Origin: Henckelia pumila
Taxonomy: Eukaryota; Streptophyta; Magnoliopsida; Lamiales; Gesneriaceae
NCBI RefSeq assembly: GCF_033568475.1
Contig: NC_133123.1
Span: 21,190,622-21,254,621, forward strand
Direction of reading: 5' to 3'
DNA: 64,000 nucleotides
The notes beneath the pieces were generated by a model that saw nothing but the letters and a program-made list of their open reading frames with translations, did no database searches and was not told where the DNA came from. Below are positions 1-12,002 of the stretch, piece by piece. Made by a program: the position numbers and the translations under genes. Position 1 is the first letter of the stretch. Each line of letters starts with the position of its first letter.

Positions 1-644
1 ATGTAATAACAGGTAAAGCATGAAAGTATATTCGTTTATCTATGATAAAATAATGCCAAGCATATAAACTCATTCAAACCTTGAATGTCATATAATAACA
101 TGCTAGCATTTATAGACGCATATTCTAAACCATAGAAATCTCTAGGTTAATACATAAATGCAATGCATGTGTCAAGGAATAGGCTATCAAATCTGATATC
201 AATAAATCGTAGTTCTGGGATCCCGGGGAAATAAAATCTTTAACTAACCACCAACTCACCCAATCGAGGTGGTGTTAAATATCTCAATTCCCCTGACTTT
301 GGTGCAACTATAGTGAGTCATAGCTCTGGAAGTAAATCTATATTCCGTGCCATGAGTCATCTGACTCTGGAAGTAAATCTACATTTCGTGCCACTAAACT
401 ACAGTTCTCCAAACGTCATCTGCACTCTAAGCCATTCACCCCTTTGTACTTATCAAGGTAGGGTTCAAGATGAATGCAACATAATCTTGATGCATCAAAT
501 CATACATATGCTAAACAAAACATCTTGAACACATCAATCATATAATCATATGATCATATAATCACTCAAGGAAACAATATCAATTAAGTCTAAACAGATA
601 TTCTCTTTAGATACCTAAAAATCTGTAAGCATCAATTGAAATAC
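1..644 (-). repeat. Left part of an old gypsy LTR, split by a later insertion
   Basis: This is the same LTR family as the solo LTR at 19455-21565. Both share a block with a GGGATCCCG motif followed by CTAACCACC and ATCGAGGTGG (about 213-280 here, 20256-20310 there). The LTR begins upstream of the window and resumes at 8241. No coding potential seen; orientation is inferred from the solo copy. Confidence 0.7.
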
Positions 645-1685
645 TGTAGTGACCCTGCATGGTATCACCTACTAACTGGCAACTAATAGCATGCATTAAA
701 CTTAATACAACAAAATAACTTAACAGAGTAAAACATGCGGAAACAAAACCATAATTTACATATCAGCTTAGTAACATAATCCAGGCTTAAATCTGTAGTG
801 ATACAACCAAATCAAAACCTTAAACAGTAAACATTATACAGCTACATCAAATCCTGCTGTATAATAAAATCCTCAAGGCTCCTGCTCCCTAGTCCTGCCT
901 TGAACTACCAGCTCCGTCCATCCTGCTACCTGCCCCATGGAATAGGGTGTCCAAGATAACAACTAGGACATGAGCACTAACGCCCAGTACATAGACATGA
1001 GTAAACATATGTATATAATGCATGCAACATGATGACTGGTACAGGGTCATCTGAAAAGTCATGCTCAGAACCGGCGCCACATGAGTGCTGCCACCGCACG
1101 GATCAACCTCTGGGTGCAACCACACTCGTCCAGTACACCAAAGTAGACAGACATAAATGCCCCTGCCGTCGCGGTACTCTCAGTGACATACTATCGAGTA
1201 TAGAGCTGAGCGGCTCTATAGTCAGGTATAACAAGATATAGGCTCAACGTGTATATGCACATGACATATGAATATAGAAAGCGGTAAATCATATATCATG
1301 CCATATAATAATTCCAAATAAATGCAACATATAAACATATATACTCGCTGTCAATCTCAGTCAATGTGTATGTACCTCTAGGCTAGTTCAAGTATAATAG
1401 GATCCTAGGTTCTAAGCCTATATTCAAAAGTTCACTGTATCACTACATAAATTCTATAAGCCTTAACTAAAATAATAAGTACTCCCAAAACTTAAATAGA
1501 TTCCCGGACCATACCTTCGTCCATAGTTAGCCCTTTGGAGTAGCTAGTCCCAGATGACTATAACCACACCTTGGTTATTCCAGAACCTCTATTATAACCG
1601 ATAGGGCCCTCAAGTGTATATCTCACACTATATAACTGAAGAAGGAAACTCGGGAATTCGTATTTAGAAATGAATCTGAGAAGCC

Positions 1686-1694
1686 CTATTTATA
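1686..1694 (-). promoter_or_regulatory. TATA-like box in LTR U3 (3' LTR copy)
   Basis: Minus-strand TATAAATAG; the same box is at 7817-7825 in the 5' LTR, where it would drive the element. Near-palindromic repeats lie immediately upstream of it. Confidence 0.65.
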
Positions 1695-1711
1695 GGCAAA
1701 ATTCCCGGCCA

Positions 1712-1990
1712 GGATCGGAACTTCCGATTTCAGGATCGGAGCTTCCGATCCAGCTCATTGCATGCATGTGTGACACGTCGGGATCGGAAATTCTGATCGG
1801 GCGATCGGAGCTTCCGATCTGCTCTACGTTCAACACTTGTCAAAACTCGCGGCTGAGTCATCGAGCATTGCTGGCAGCTGGAGATCGGAACGTCCGTTCC
1901 AGGATCGGAGCTTTCGATCTCGGTGCTTCCGATGAGGTTCCGAAGTGGCAAGGATCGGAGCTTCCGATCTGGGTTCGGAGCTTCCGATCC
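1712..1990. repeat. Cluster of near-palindromic GATCGGA(R)CTTCCGATC motifs in U3
   Basis: About seven copies of a 17-18 bp near-palindrome (GATCGGAGCTTCCGATC and variants) irregularly spaced over 280 bp, just upstream of the TATA-like box in transcription sense. Several copies carry substitutions in one arm. The cluster is repeated in the other LTR at 7843-8121. Confidence 0.85.
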
Positions 1991-2104
1991 GGCCCAAAGT
2001 CAAAAGCCCATATTCCCTTCCGAAGTCCAATAGTACTCCGAAATTACTAACCCTTAATCATGTTTAACATATTATTATCTTAAAATGGAATCTGGGTTAC
2101 TACA

Positions 2105-2122
2105 TTTTCCCCACCTTTAGAT
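2105..2122 (-). other. Polypurine tract of the gypsy element
   Basis: Minus-strand AAAGGTGGGGAAAA directly before the 3' LTR, where plus-strand DNA synthesis would be primed. Confidence 0.85.
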
Positions 2123-2225
2123 ATTTCGTCCGCGAAATAACATCTAAAGACAAAATCAAGAAAACAATATGAAACATCAAACCATGTTTTATTACAACAA
2201 CTGTAATTACATCTTACATGGTAAA

Positions 2226-3850
2226 TTAAAAGTACAAAGCAAACAACTCAGGATATTCCGCTTGCATACGACTCTCAGTTTCCCAAGTTTCTTCTTCAAC
2301 GCCTCGGCGCTGCCACTGTACCATCTCAAGTGGTATAGTCTTGTTCCGAAGAACTTTCTCCTTCCTGTCTAGGATACGGATTGGTCGTTCAACAAAAGAC
2401 AGATCTGGCTCTAGCTGAATATCAGTAGACTGAATCACATGAGATTCATCAGCTATATACTGTCGAAGTAAAGACACATGAAAAACGTTATGTAACTGGA
2501 AAGATTTGGCGGTAACGCCAGACGATATGCAACATCTCCGATCTTCTCCAGTATCTGGAAAGGTCCAATAAAACGAGGAGACAACTTTCCTTTCACACCG
2601 AATCTCATCACCTTCCTGAAAGGTGATACTCAAAGAAACACATATTCACCAGGATCAAACTGAAGTGGCCTACGGCGAATATTAGCATAACTGTCTTGTC
2701 TATCTTGAGCAACTTTGATCCTATGCTTGATCAAATCTACCTTGTCTACAATCTGCTGCACCAATTCAGGACCCTCGACTTGTCGTTCCCCGACTTCATC
2801 CCAGAATAATGGAGTACAGCACCGTCGACCGTACAATGCCTCGAAAGGTGCCATATCAATACTACGATGATAACTGTTATTGTAGGCAAATTCGATCAAA
2901 GGTAACTGATCCTGCCAAGTTAAGCCAAAATCCATGACAGATGAATGTAGCATATCCTCCAATGTACGAATCGTCCGTTCTGACTGCCCGTCAGTCTCCG
3001 GATGATATGCAGTGCTCAAACTTAGAGTGGTACCCAACGCCTCCTGAAAAATACCCCAAAAACGTGAGGTAAATCGCGGGTCTCTATCACTGACTATGCT
3101 CACTGGAATCCCATGTAATCGCACTATCTCCTGGATGTATAGACGTGACATGCGATCATAAGAATATTCCCGGTTATAAGGAATAAAGTGTGCTGATTTT
3201 GTCAAACGGTCAACGACAACCCAGATAGCATCACACTGACGTATAGTCATAGGTAAGTGGGTAACAAAGTCCATAGTCACGTGCTCCCACTTCCATTCGG
3301 GAATCTCAAGATTCTGCAGTAATCCACCTGGTCGTCGATGTTCAGCCTTGACCTGTTTACAAACCAAACATCTCAAAACAAATTGATACACACTCCTCTT
3401 CATCCCTTTCCACCAGAATCTAGTTCGCAAGTCCTTATACATTTTCATGCTACCAGGATGAACTGATAATCGACTCCTGTGAGCTTGAGAAAGAATATCA
3501 TTCCTGAGCTCCGCAACATTAGGTACAACCACTCGATTAGATAAGCACAATAACCCATCTGCCTGAAAATGGAATCCAGATGTATTAACTCCATTGGCTA
3601 GACGTGCCAAACGCTGAGTCTTAACATCAGATATCTGAGCATCTCTGATCCGAGAATACAATGCTGGCTCAGATAGAATAGTATACAAACGAATCCCATT
3701 CCTCCCTTTCTTGTGCTTGAGCGTAAAACTCAATGAATAGCACTCTTGAATCATATGAGATACTTCACTAGTCTGAAGTACAGAAAGTCTCACCTGCCGA
3801 CTCAAGGCATCAGCAATAAGATTAACAGAACCTGGATGATTCACAATCAT
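2226..3850 (-). pseudogene. Integrase of the gypsy element with chromodomain-type tail, broken
   Basis: The zinc-binding H2C2 region is followed by the catalytic core: the first Asp in WEHVTMDFV, the second in SDRDPRFTS, and the Glu downstream in TDGQSERTIRTLE. The frame is open from 3850 to 2630, then shifts near 2633 and again near 2500, where the HNVFHVSLLRQY and WETE...YPELF tail resumes. In chromoviruses this tail carries a chromodomain that targets integration to marked chromatin; whether a full chromodomain fold survives cannot be judged by eye. Confidence 0.9.
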
Positions 3851-5618
3851 AATCCTTCAGAAGATCCATCCAGCGTCTCTGTCGCATATTCAACTCCGCC
3901 TGAGTGAATAAATATTTCAGACTCTTGTGATCCGTGAATATCTCAAATTTCTCGCCATAAAGGTAATGCCTCCAAATCTTGAGTGCAAATACAATGGCGG
4001 CTAACTTGAGATCATGTACTGGATAATTACTCTCATGCGTCTTCAACTGTCGAGAAGCATAGGAAATAACATGTCCATGCTGTGTCAGAGCACATCCTAA
4101 CCCCTGACCAGAGGCATCAGTATAGACAACATAACCTCCTGATCCAAAAGGTAGAGCTAGCACAGGTGCAGTAGTAAGACGTCTACGCAGCTCGTGAAAT
4201 GACTCCTCACAATCCGAGGACCATATGAAGGCAACATCTTTCCGAGCAAGCTGAGTCAAAGGCCTGGCCAACTGTGAAAAATTCTCGATGAACCGACGGT
4301 AATATCCAGCTAGACCCAAGAAACTACGAATCTCATCAATCGTCGTCGGACGAGACCAATTCAGCACTGCCTCTATCTTACTAGGATCAACAGATATCCC
4401 TTCATTAGAAATCACATGACCAAGAAACACTACCCGATCAAGCCAGAATTCACACTTGCTCAATTTCGCATACAGCTGCTTATCTCGTAACATCTGTAAA
4501 ACAATCCTTAGATGTTGTGCATGCTCATCCTTGTCATGAGAATAGACAAAAATATCATCAATGAAGACGATGACAAATCTATCCAGATACTCTCAAAATA
4601 TCTGATTCATCAGATTCATAAAGACTGCCGGTGCATTCGTTAAACCGAATGGCATCACCAGAAATTCATAATGCCTGTATCTGGTCCTGAAAGCAGTCAT
4701 AAATATATCTGAGTCTCGTACCCACATCTGATGGTAACCAGATCTCAGATCTATATTCGAGTAAACAGAAGTACCCTGTAGTTGATCGAACAGATCATCA
4801 ATCCGCGGCAAAGGATACTTATTCTTGATGGTGACACGATTCAACTGCCTGTAATCAATACATAATCGCATCGATCCATCCTTCTTTTTAACAAATAAAA
4901 CAGGTGCTCCCCATGGAGAAACACTCGGACGGATATATCCCTTATCAAGCAGATCTTGTAACTGCTGTTTCAATTCCCTCATCTCTGAAGGTGCTAGATG
5001 ATAAGGCGCTCGGGATATAGGTGTAGTTCCTGGTACTAAATCAATACCAAATTCAACCTCTCGCACCGGAGGAAAACCAGGAATCTCATCAGGGAATACA
5101 TCAGGAAACTCGCTGACAACCGGTAACTGATCAATACCCGTACTACTCGTGGACATATCAACTGCATAGATGAGGTAGCCCTCCCCACCTGACTCCAAGA
5201 CATGACATGCCTTCAGAGCCGAAACAAGTGGCATCGGAGGTCGCGCACCCTCACCATAAAAATACCAGCTATCACCCTCATCTGGATGAAACTGTACCAG
5301 ACGCTGATAACAATCCACAGTAGCGTGATACAAAGTCAGCATATCTATTCCCAAGATACAGTCAAAATCTGCCATCGCTAATATCATCAAATTAGCTGCT
5401 AACACATTATCCTCAAACTCCAAAAGGCAACCCATCACTAGACGCTTAGTTACTATCTCTTGCTCCAACGGAATAGATACAACTAAATCCATATCTAATG
5501 ATACATAAGGTAATCTATGTCTCTTAACAAAGCGACTAGAAATAAAGGAATGCGACGCTCCAGTATCAATTAATACAAGTGCAGGAATACCATATAACAG
5601 AAAGGTACCTGCCAACAT
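3822..5618 (-). pseudogene. Protease, reverse transcriptase and RNase H of the gypsy element, broken
   Basis: In order: an aspartic protease with the DTGASHSFI active site (about 5545-5570); a reverse transcriptase with LCIDYRQLN and MPFGLTNAP motifs; a stop TGA at 4593-4595; then, in the same frame, the catalytic FIDDIFVYS box, the thumb and an RNase H ([10 protein letters not shown]). The stop sits where CGA (Arg) is expected in the conserved NQIFREYLD context, which fits C-to-T change at a methylated CpG. Near 3850 the frame shifts before the ADALSR motif that leads to integrase. Known role: processing, cDNA synthesis and RNA template removal. This copy cannot supply them. Confidence 0.9.
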
Positions 5619-5650
5619 GCGATCGCTTCCCTCTGTAGCCTGCTCTGCAC

Positions 5651-6666
5651 CTACCCTTGAGTTTGGGGACGATAATCAGAAGAACTCTGTGGTGCTGGCT
5701 GCTGACGTGGAAAAGTAGAAGCCTGAGATCCAACCTGTGATCCCGATCCACTAGTAGAACCCATGCGCTGAGGACAATCTCTCCGCAGATGTCCCTGCTG
5801 ACCACAAATATAACAAGCACCAGTAGCTCTCCGACATGAAGCTGCAGGATGCTTCCCTCCACAATGACTACAAAACTCCTTCTTCTTCTTCTTCTTCCCA
5901 AAACGGAACATACCTCATGAACCACGAGATCCAGATGAAGTGGTAGGAGTAGAAGAAGACGTAGGTCCAGATTGCACAACAGATTGAGCTCGAGGCTCAA
6001 AAGATCCACTAGGTTGTCCTGGCATCATCAACTATGCCCGCATGTTGCTAGTTTCCACAAGACGGCAACGGTTCACCAAAATCTCAAAAGATACCGGGTC
6101 ATCACAGAAGACAACCTGAGAGTAGATATCTTGGTTCAAACCTTGTAGAAAGATATCATACTTCGATGCATCACTCTCATTAATATGAGGACTGAAGGTA
6201 GAAGATCAAGAAATCGTTGCTGATATTGATCAATAGTCATTGATCCTTGCCTCAGAGTAAGCAACTCCATAGATCGTGCTTGGCGAACAGCTGGAGGAAA
6301 ATACAATTTCTGGAACTCCCGACAGAAATCCCCCCAAGTCACCTGTCCTCTCTCAGTACGTGCCTGAGCAGCTTTGGCATCCCACCAAAAACGTGCTCGA
6401 TCCTCTAGAACGAATTCTAGAACTTCCAATTTCTGATCCTCAGTACAATCGAAAACACGAAAAGTACTCTCGATTTTAGACATCCAACTCCTCGCCTGTT
6501 TAGGATTCTCGCCTCCCACCAAAGGTTTCGGTACTACTTGCATGAACTTATTGATAGAGTAGCGACGTCTACCCTCATGATAACGATGTTGATCATCATG
6601 ATGGCGGTGACGATGATGATGATGACCACCTCCCTGGCCAACGCTACCGTGACTCTCACCAGCCAT
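5651..6666 (-). pseudogene. Gag of the gypsy element, broken
   Basis: Capsid/nucleocapsid polyprotein remnant. The likely start ATG is at 6666 (MAGES...), followed by a His-rich stretch and a capsid-like region with the family's PKQARSWMSKIE and RARFWWDAK motifs. The frame shifts near 6190. A TGA stop lies near 5917, just before a Lys-rich stretch and a CCHC zinc knuckle (CYICGQQGHLRRDC, about 5800-5850). Another shift near 5650 separates gag from the protease frame. Gag and pol would have been one polyprotein; three lesions abolish it. Assignment by family motifs is strong, exact lesion positions approximate. Confidence 0.88.
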
Positions 6667-6759
6667 ATCCTGAAAAGAATTGCACATTAAAATCCCAAAT
6701 GCGCAAGAATTACTCAAGACTAAACTAAATCCCAAGTACTAATCCCAAAATCTAAGCAT

Positions 6760-6771
6760 GCTCTGATACCA
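6760..6771 (-). other. Primer-binding site, initiator Met tRNA
   Basis: Minus-strand TGGTATCAGAGC, complementary to the 3' end of plant initiator methionine tRNA, four bases inside the 5' LTR. This fixes the minus orientation of the element. Confidence 0.92.
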
Positions 6772-6775
6772 AAAA

Positions 6776-8235
6776 TGTAGTGATCCTGCATGGTATCACC
6801 TACTAACTGGCAACTAATAGCATGCATTAAACTTAATACAACAAAATAACTTAACAGAGTAAAACATGCGGAAACAAAACCATAATTTACATATCAGCTT
6901 AGTAACATAATCCAGGCTTAAATCTGTAGTGATACAACCAAATCGAAACCTTAAACAGTAAACATTATACAGCTATATCGAATCCTGCTGTATAATAAAA
7001 TCCTCAAGGCTCCTGCTCCCTAGTCCTGCCTTGAACTACCAGCTCCGTCCATCCTGCGACCTGCCCCATGGAATAGGGTGTCCAAGATAACAACTAGGAC
7101 GTGAGCACTAACGCCCAGTACATAGACATGAGTAAACATATGTATATAATGCATGCAACATGATGATTGGTACAGGGTCATCTGAAAAGTCATGCTCAGA
7201 ACCGGCGCCACATGAGTGCTGCCACCGCACGGATCAACCTCTGGGTGCAACCACACTCATCCAGTACACCAGAGTAGACAGACATAAATGCCCCCGCCGT
7301 CGCGGTACTCTCAGTGACAGACTATCGAGTATAGAGCTGAGCGGCTCTATAGTCAGGTATAACAAGGTATAGGCTCAACGTGTATATGCACATGACATAT
7401 GAATATAGAAAGCGGTAAATCATATATCATGCCATATAATAATGCCAAATAAATGCAACATATAAACATGTATACTCGCTAGCAATTTCAGTCAATGTGT
7501 ACGTACCTCTAGGCTAGTTCAAGTATAATAGGATCCTAGGTTCCAAGCCTATATTCAAAAGTTCACTGTATCACTACATAAATTCTATAAGCCTTAACTA
7601 AGCTAATAAGTACTCCCAAAACTTAAATATATTCCCGGACCATACCTTCGTCCGTAGTTAGCCCTTTGGAGTCGCTAGTCCCAGATGACTATAACCACAC
7701 TTTGGTTATTTCAGAACCTCTATTATAACCGATAGGGCCCTCAAGTGTATATCTCACACTATATAACTGAAGAAGAAAACTCGGGAATTCGTATTTAGAA
7801 ATGAATCTGAGAAGCCCTATTTATAGGCAAAATTCCCGGCCAGGATCGGAACTTTCGATTTCAGGATCGGAGCTTCCGATCCAGCTCATTGCATGCATGT
7901 GTGACACGTCGGGATCGGAACTTCCGATCGGGCGATCGGAGCTTCCGATCTGCTCTACGTTCAACACTTGTCAAAACTCGCGGCTGAGTCATCGAGCATT
8001 GCTGGCAGCTGGAGATCGGAACGTCCGTTCCAAGATCGGAGCTTCCGATCTCGGTGCTTCCGATGAGGTTCCGAAGTGGCTAGGATCGGAGCTTCCGATC
8101 TGGGTTCGGAGCTTCCGATCCGGCCCAAAGTAAAAAGCCCATATTCCCTTCCGAAGTCCAATAATACTCCGAAATTACTAACCCTTAATCATGTTTAACA
8201 TATTATTATCTTAAAATGGAATCTGGGTTACTACA
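6776..8235 (-). repeat. 5' LTR of the Tekay-like gypsy element (1460 bp)
   Basis: Partner of 645-2104. Its TATA-like box is at 7817-7825 on the minus strand. It abuts the primer-binding site at its low-coordinate end and the AATAC target duplicate at its high-coordinate end. Confidence 0.95.
7843..8121. repeat. Second copy of the U3 near-palindrome cluster
   Basis: Same arrangement as 1712-1990, upstream of the 5' LTR TATA-like box at 7817-7825. A few motifs differ by single bases between the two LTRs. Confidence 0.85.
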
Positions 8236-9256
8236 AATACGTAAAACATGTTCAATACAGAAAATCATATAATAAATCAAAGAAGACAAGTAAACATTTG
8301 CATAAATGTTCTGGGAATTCAAGAAGATGTCTATCTTGAATAATCTATCTCATTTATGCAAACGTAAACAATAACATATATTAAACATGCATGTATGTGA
8401 TTTTAGGCAACTCGATAATCAGAAACAATCTCGAGTTATTCTGCCCATCTTATTAATGTCTATTCATACCTATATTCTGATTCAAATATCTGACACTCTG
8501 GCAATTCTTGATCAACTACAAGCTGTCCAAATCTGTCATCAAATTCTGCTCATTTCAATCTTTGCTAATTGAAGGTGTTCTTGACTCAATCTTAAACACT
8601 TCAAGTCATTCGAACTCGAACTCGTCGATTCAACTTCGATAATCTTCAATTCAAATGTCAAAACGAAGCCGTCGATGCGAGGATCGCAAATATACGATCA
8701 ATCGGAAATTCTACCAGGCGGATGACGAAAACCGAAGCTTTCAAGGGAGCAAAAATGGCGTGGGGGATGATTTCAGAATTCTTTGCTTAGCTTCTGCTGG
8801 TTTCACGTGAAATGGCTAGGAATTATGTGCAATTTAGATATATATTGGCCTAATTGCAATTTTAGTCCCTGAATTCTTCAATAATTGCAATTTGTTCCTC
8901 GGCCAATCTTTTAATTCAATTTCAATCCTAAATAATTTAAGAATATTAGAATTTAATTCTAAATTCTAAAAATTCTTAAATTAAATATTCTCGGATTAAA
9001 TTTAAATAATCTCGGCATTTGCAAATCAGTCTCTGCTCACGTTTTTGACTTCTACTTCAATCCTTTAATTTCGAACACTTGGAATTTAAATCTTAAATCC
9101 CATAAATATTCAATTAGAATATTTTAATCTTTTAATTTAAGAATCCCAAAATTTAATTTTCAATATCCGTAAATTCTCAAATTAAATATTTTCAACTCGG
9201 AATTTAAATTTAAAAAAATTCCTTAAATTGATAATTGATTATTCTCAGGCCTTACA
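8236..9256 (-). repeat. Right part of the old gypsy LTR split by the insertion
   Basis: Continues the LTR interrupted after 644 (the first five bases are the AATAC target duplicate). The block around 8930-9020, with AATTTAAGAATATTAGAATTTA-type text, matches 21470-21560 of the solo LTR. The last bases, GGCCTTACA at 9256, match that LTR's terminal GTTACA. It contains an extra ~200-bp AT-rich partial repeat of its own end. No gene seen. Confidence 0.65.
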
Positions 9257-10985
9257 TTATGTAACATGTAGCTAATTCAGGACTCAGATTTCATCTTAGA
9301 TCACGGTGAATTCTCCTAACTTGTTTAAAGGCCTATTTCTAAAACAATTAAACCTATTCAAATGCTGACGGATTAATATTTCGTAATTCAAATGAACTTC
9401 AAATGCATTCAGATTTGTGAGAACTCAGTTTGCACCTAAAACCCCCCACAATGAAAACGGATACTATTTCTAGCCAATTTAACCTTGTTTTAATTATTAG
9501 AGTGATCAAAATCAATTCCTCCTCTGTCGACTTGGAATCAATTAACATGCAAGAAAACAGTTGATCAGGCTATTCACAAAACAAATATAAATCTAATAAT
9601 CAATAAAATAAAATCAAGTCTGAAAATTCCAAATAAACATCCAAGTTTTTTACATAAATTTGTCTGGCCCAATCACGTGGCCTTGATCGAAAATAAACTA
9701 CTACTCAATAAATAAAATCATGATTCAAACAAAGTTTATAATCATTAACTAAAAATAAAAATAAGAAAATACAAAGAAAAGAAGAAATCTTCTCTCCCAA
9801 GCTGTAGTAGCCGCCTCCTTTGTCTGGAACAAGTCTGGAATTTTTTTCAACCCCCAAAAATAATAAAGATCTTCTATTTATAGTGTTTGGATCCCATACC
9901 AATTAGTTTCCTTCACGAAATAGAACTCTCAAAATATTCTGACTCCGAAACACGCGCTCGAGCGGATAAGATTCTCGCTCAAGCGCGTCAAAATATCAAA
10001 CATTCTGGAATGGATCTCGCGCTCGAGCGAGTGAAAATCTCGCTTGTGCGCGTTAAACTTATACGTATACTTGAAATACGACGCGCGCTTGATTGAGATA
10101 AAATATCGCTCGTGCGCGTGTTTTTCTTCCTTCAAGAGCGGCTTCCATGCGCTGTAAACAAGCGTAACTGCGCTTCTTCTTGGCGCGGATCACTAGCGCG
10201 ATTGCGCTACAACTTTCACCAGCAGTGCAAGCAGTGCTCTTCACCAGCCTTGATGCGCAATCGCGCATCTTCACAAGCTCCAACAGCGCTACTCCTTGTC
10301 CTTCATTGTGCCGCGCAGATGCTCAGCTTCAACCATTTGCTGCCTTTCTTCTTCATAAATCGACTCTTCCTAGCACAGAAATGCAGCTCATTTCTTATTC
10401 ACCAAAAATCCCGAATTTTCGTCATTTTCTATAAACAAACCAAGGATAATGACATGAAGACATCGTGCATGAAACGACACAAAAACACCAATGAGACACA
10501 ATGAAAGAATGCAAAATAGACACAAAAATATCACAAAATAATGCATACAAAATACATTTATCAACACCCCCATACTTAAACCTTGCTCACCCTCGAGCAA
10601 GACATGCAACAACAAACAATAATCAAGAAATACTATGGAGCAATGACCTCAGCAATAATTTTTTAAAAATTCAAATCCAATCATATCAAACCTACTAACA
10701 CTTGAAAGTTTAATAATAAACTAGTTCACCGCATAAACTTACAATCTCTGCAACTCATGTTTCAAAATACCTTCATCCAAGTTCAATCCACACAATCATA
10801 GATCATGAGGACTTTTCAAGGTAGCATAGTATCAAATTAAGGATATCATTCAATCAAAAACACTCACAATCAGTTTATTGCAAAGAATAATAGTGTGTGC
10901 GTGTTTTGATTAAAAATTCATACTCATTAAATGTGTCTATCGACAGTACATATGCTAAATTCTCGCAACTCTTCTCCACTAGTAT
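9257..10985 (-). mobile_element. 3' end of an Athila-like gypsy element (LTR plus 3' untranslated region)
   Basis: On the minus strand a purine tract (TTTAAGTATGGGGGTGT, about 10564-10580) precedes TGATAAATG at 10563, the usual 3' LTR start of Athila/Ogre-type elements. LTR-like sequence follows to the left, with a TATA box (minus CTATAAATAG near 9873-9883) and GC-rich tandem repeats. The left LTR edge could not be fixed. The AT-rich stretch 10581-10985 fits the long 3' untranslated region of such elements and shows no gene. It is cut by an unrelated integrase fragment near 10990. Confidence 0.55.
9950..10118. repeat. Three ~65-bp tandem repeats with CGCGCTCGAGCG palindromes
   Basis: Units starting near 9950, 10014 and 10078 each hold a CGCGCTYGA-type block followed by a CGCTYRWGCGCG block, with AT-rich spacing. 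In minus sense they lie just upstream of the LTR TATA box. Confidence 0.65.
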
Positions 10986-10994
10986 TGAAGAGAG

Positions 10995-11958
10995 ACATTG
11001 GGTGATTCGTGTCAGAGTGCTTGACTTGTCAGCAAGTCAAGGCGGAGCATCAGTGTCCCGCAGGGTTGCTTAGACCTCTTCCCATTCCGGAATGGAAGTG
11101 GGAAGACATTACGATGGATTTTGTGGTTGGTCTTCCGAGGAGTGCCAAAGGTTGTACAGCGATTTGGGTGATTGTGGATAGACTCACCAAGTCAGCTCAT
11201 TTCCTGCCGATGAGGACTACCTTCACTTTGACCCAGTATGCAGAGCTTTATATCAGAGAGATTGTTAGACTGCATGGCATACCGGTGTCGATTGTGTCAG
11301 ACAGAGATCCGAGGTTTACGTCTGCGTTCTGGAAGAGGCTACACACAGCGTTGGGGACTAGACTACTGTTCAGCACAGCCTTTATTTCCCAGACAGATGT
11401 CCATTCTGAGAGGGTGATATAGGTTCTCGAGGACTTATTGAGGGCTTGCATCATCGATTTCCAGGGCTCTTGGGAATCTAGATTGCCGTTAGTGGAGTTC
11501 ACCTATAACAACAATTATCAAGCGTCTATAGATATGGCTCCTTATGCAGCTCTGTATGGGAGGTGTCAACTATGAAAGGACTGGTGTGATTTGGCCGGAG
11601 GGGCAAGCTTAACCCGAGATATATTGGGCCATTTGAGATTTTGGAGAGAGTTGGCACATTGGCCTACCGGTTGGCGCTACCACCAGGTCTTGCGGCAGCG
11701 CACAATGTATTCCATGTATCTATGCTTCGGAGATACATCACAAACCCGTCACACGTGTTGGATTACGAGCCTCTGCAGTTGACACCAGAGTTAGCATTTG
11801 AGGAGAGGCCAGTTCGGATCTTGGCTAGGGAGGAGCGGAGATTGAGGATGCGGGTCATACCGTTGGTCAAAGTCCAGTGGCTGAATCACTCTGAGGAGGA
11901 AGCTACTTGGGAGACTGAGGCTGATATGAGAACTCGCTATCTGGAGTTATTCGGGTAA
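10995..11958 (+). pseudogene. Truncated gypsy integrase and chromodomain-type tail
   Basis: Starts abruptly inside the integrase, just before the CLTCQQVKAEH zinc-binding residues. The core shows ITMDFVVGLP, SDRDPRFTS and a damaged glutamate region (DVHSERVI then stop TAG near 11420). After the LYGR motif about 70 residues are missing, and the C-terminal part (NPRYIGPFEILE, HNVFHVSMLRRY, ATWETEADM) resumes in another frame to a stop at 11956-11958. Its own purine tract and 3' LTR follow. Same clade as the 645-8235 element, opposite strand, more truncated. Confidence 0.88.
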
Positions 11959-12002
11959 GTACGTTAATTTCGAGGACGAAATTTATTTTAAGGGGGGAGA
12001 AT

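Larger units (their letters stand above)
645..2104 (-). repeat. 3' LTR of the Tekay-like gypsy element (1460 bp)
   Basis: Paired with 6776-8235, equal length, with TG...CA ends in element sense (TGTAGTAACCC to ...CACTACA). A TATA-like box on the minus strand (TATAAATAG) lies at 1686-1694. U3 therefore covers roughly 1695-2104, and R plus U5 lie at lower coordinates. Confidence 0.95.
645..8235 (-). mobile_element. Ty3/gypsy retrotransposon, chromovirus (Tekay/Del-like), degenerate
   Basis: A complete but decayed LTR retrotransposon lying on the minus strand. Two 1460-bp LTRs begin TG and end CA and flank gag, protease, reverse transcriptase, RNase H and integrase remnants in gypsy order. The 5-bp target duplication AATAC is seen at 640-644 and 8236-8240. 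The primer site is at 6760-6771 and the purine tract at 2105-2122. The integrase ends with a motif (ETWETE...YPELF) typical of chromovirus tails, and the tract GCGGACGAAATATC before the purine tract is usual in Tekay/Del elements. By eye the LTRs differ at roughly 2 percent of positions. Coding regions carry at least two stops and several frameshifts, so the copy cannot encode its own enzymes. It inserted into an older LTR (1-644 and 8241-9256). Confidence 0.93.

Noticed and set aside
313..528. Short frames at 313-528, 889-1241, 7020-7372
   Set aside because: They fall inside LTRs, are duplicated between the two LTRs or start with non-ATG codons; no protein family recognised.
1712..2000. GATCGGAAG-like strings resemble the start of a sequencing adapter
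   Set aside because: They recur at irregular spacing inside both LTR copies with independent substitutions and end in TTCCGATC, so they are genomic near-palindromes.
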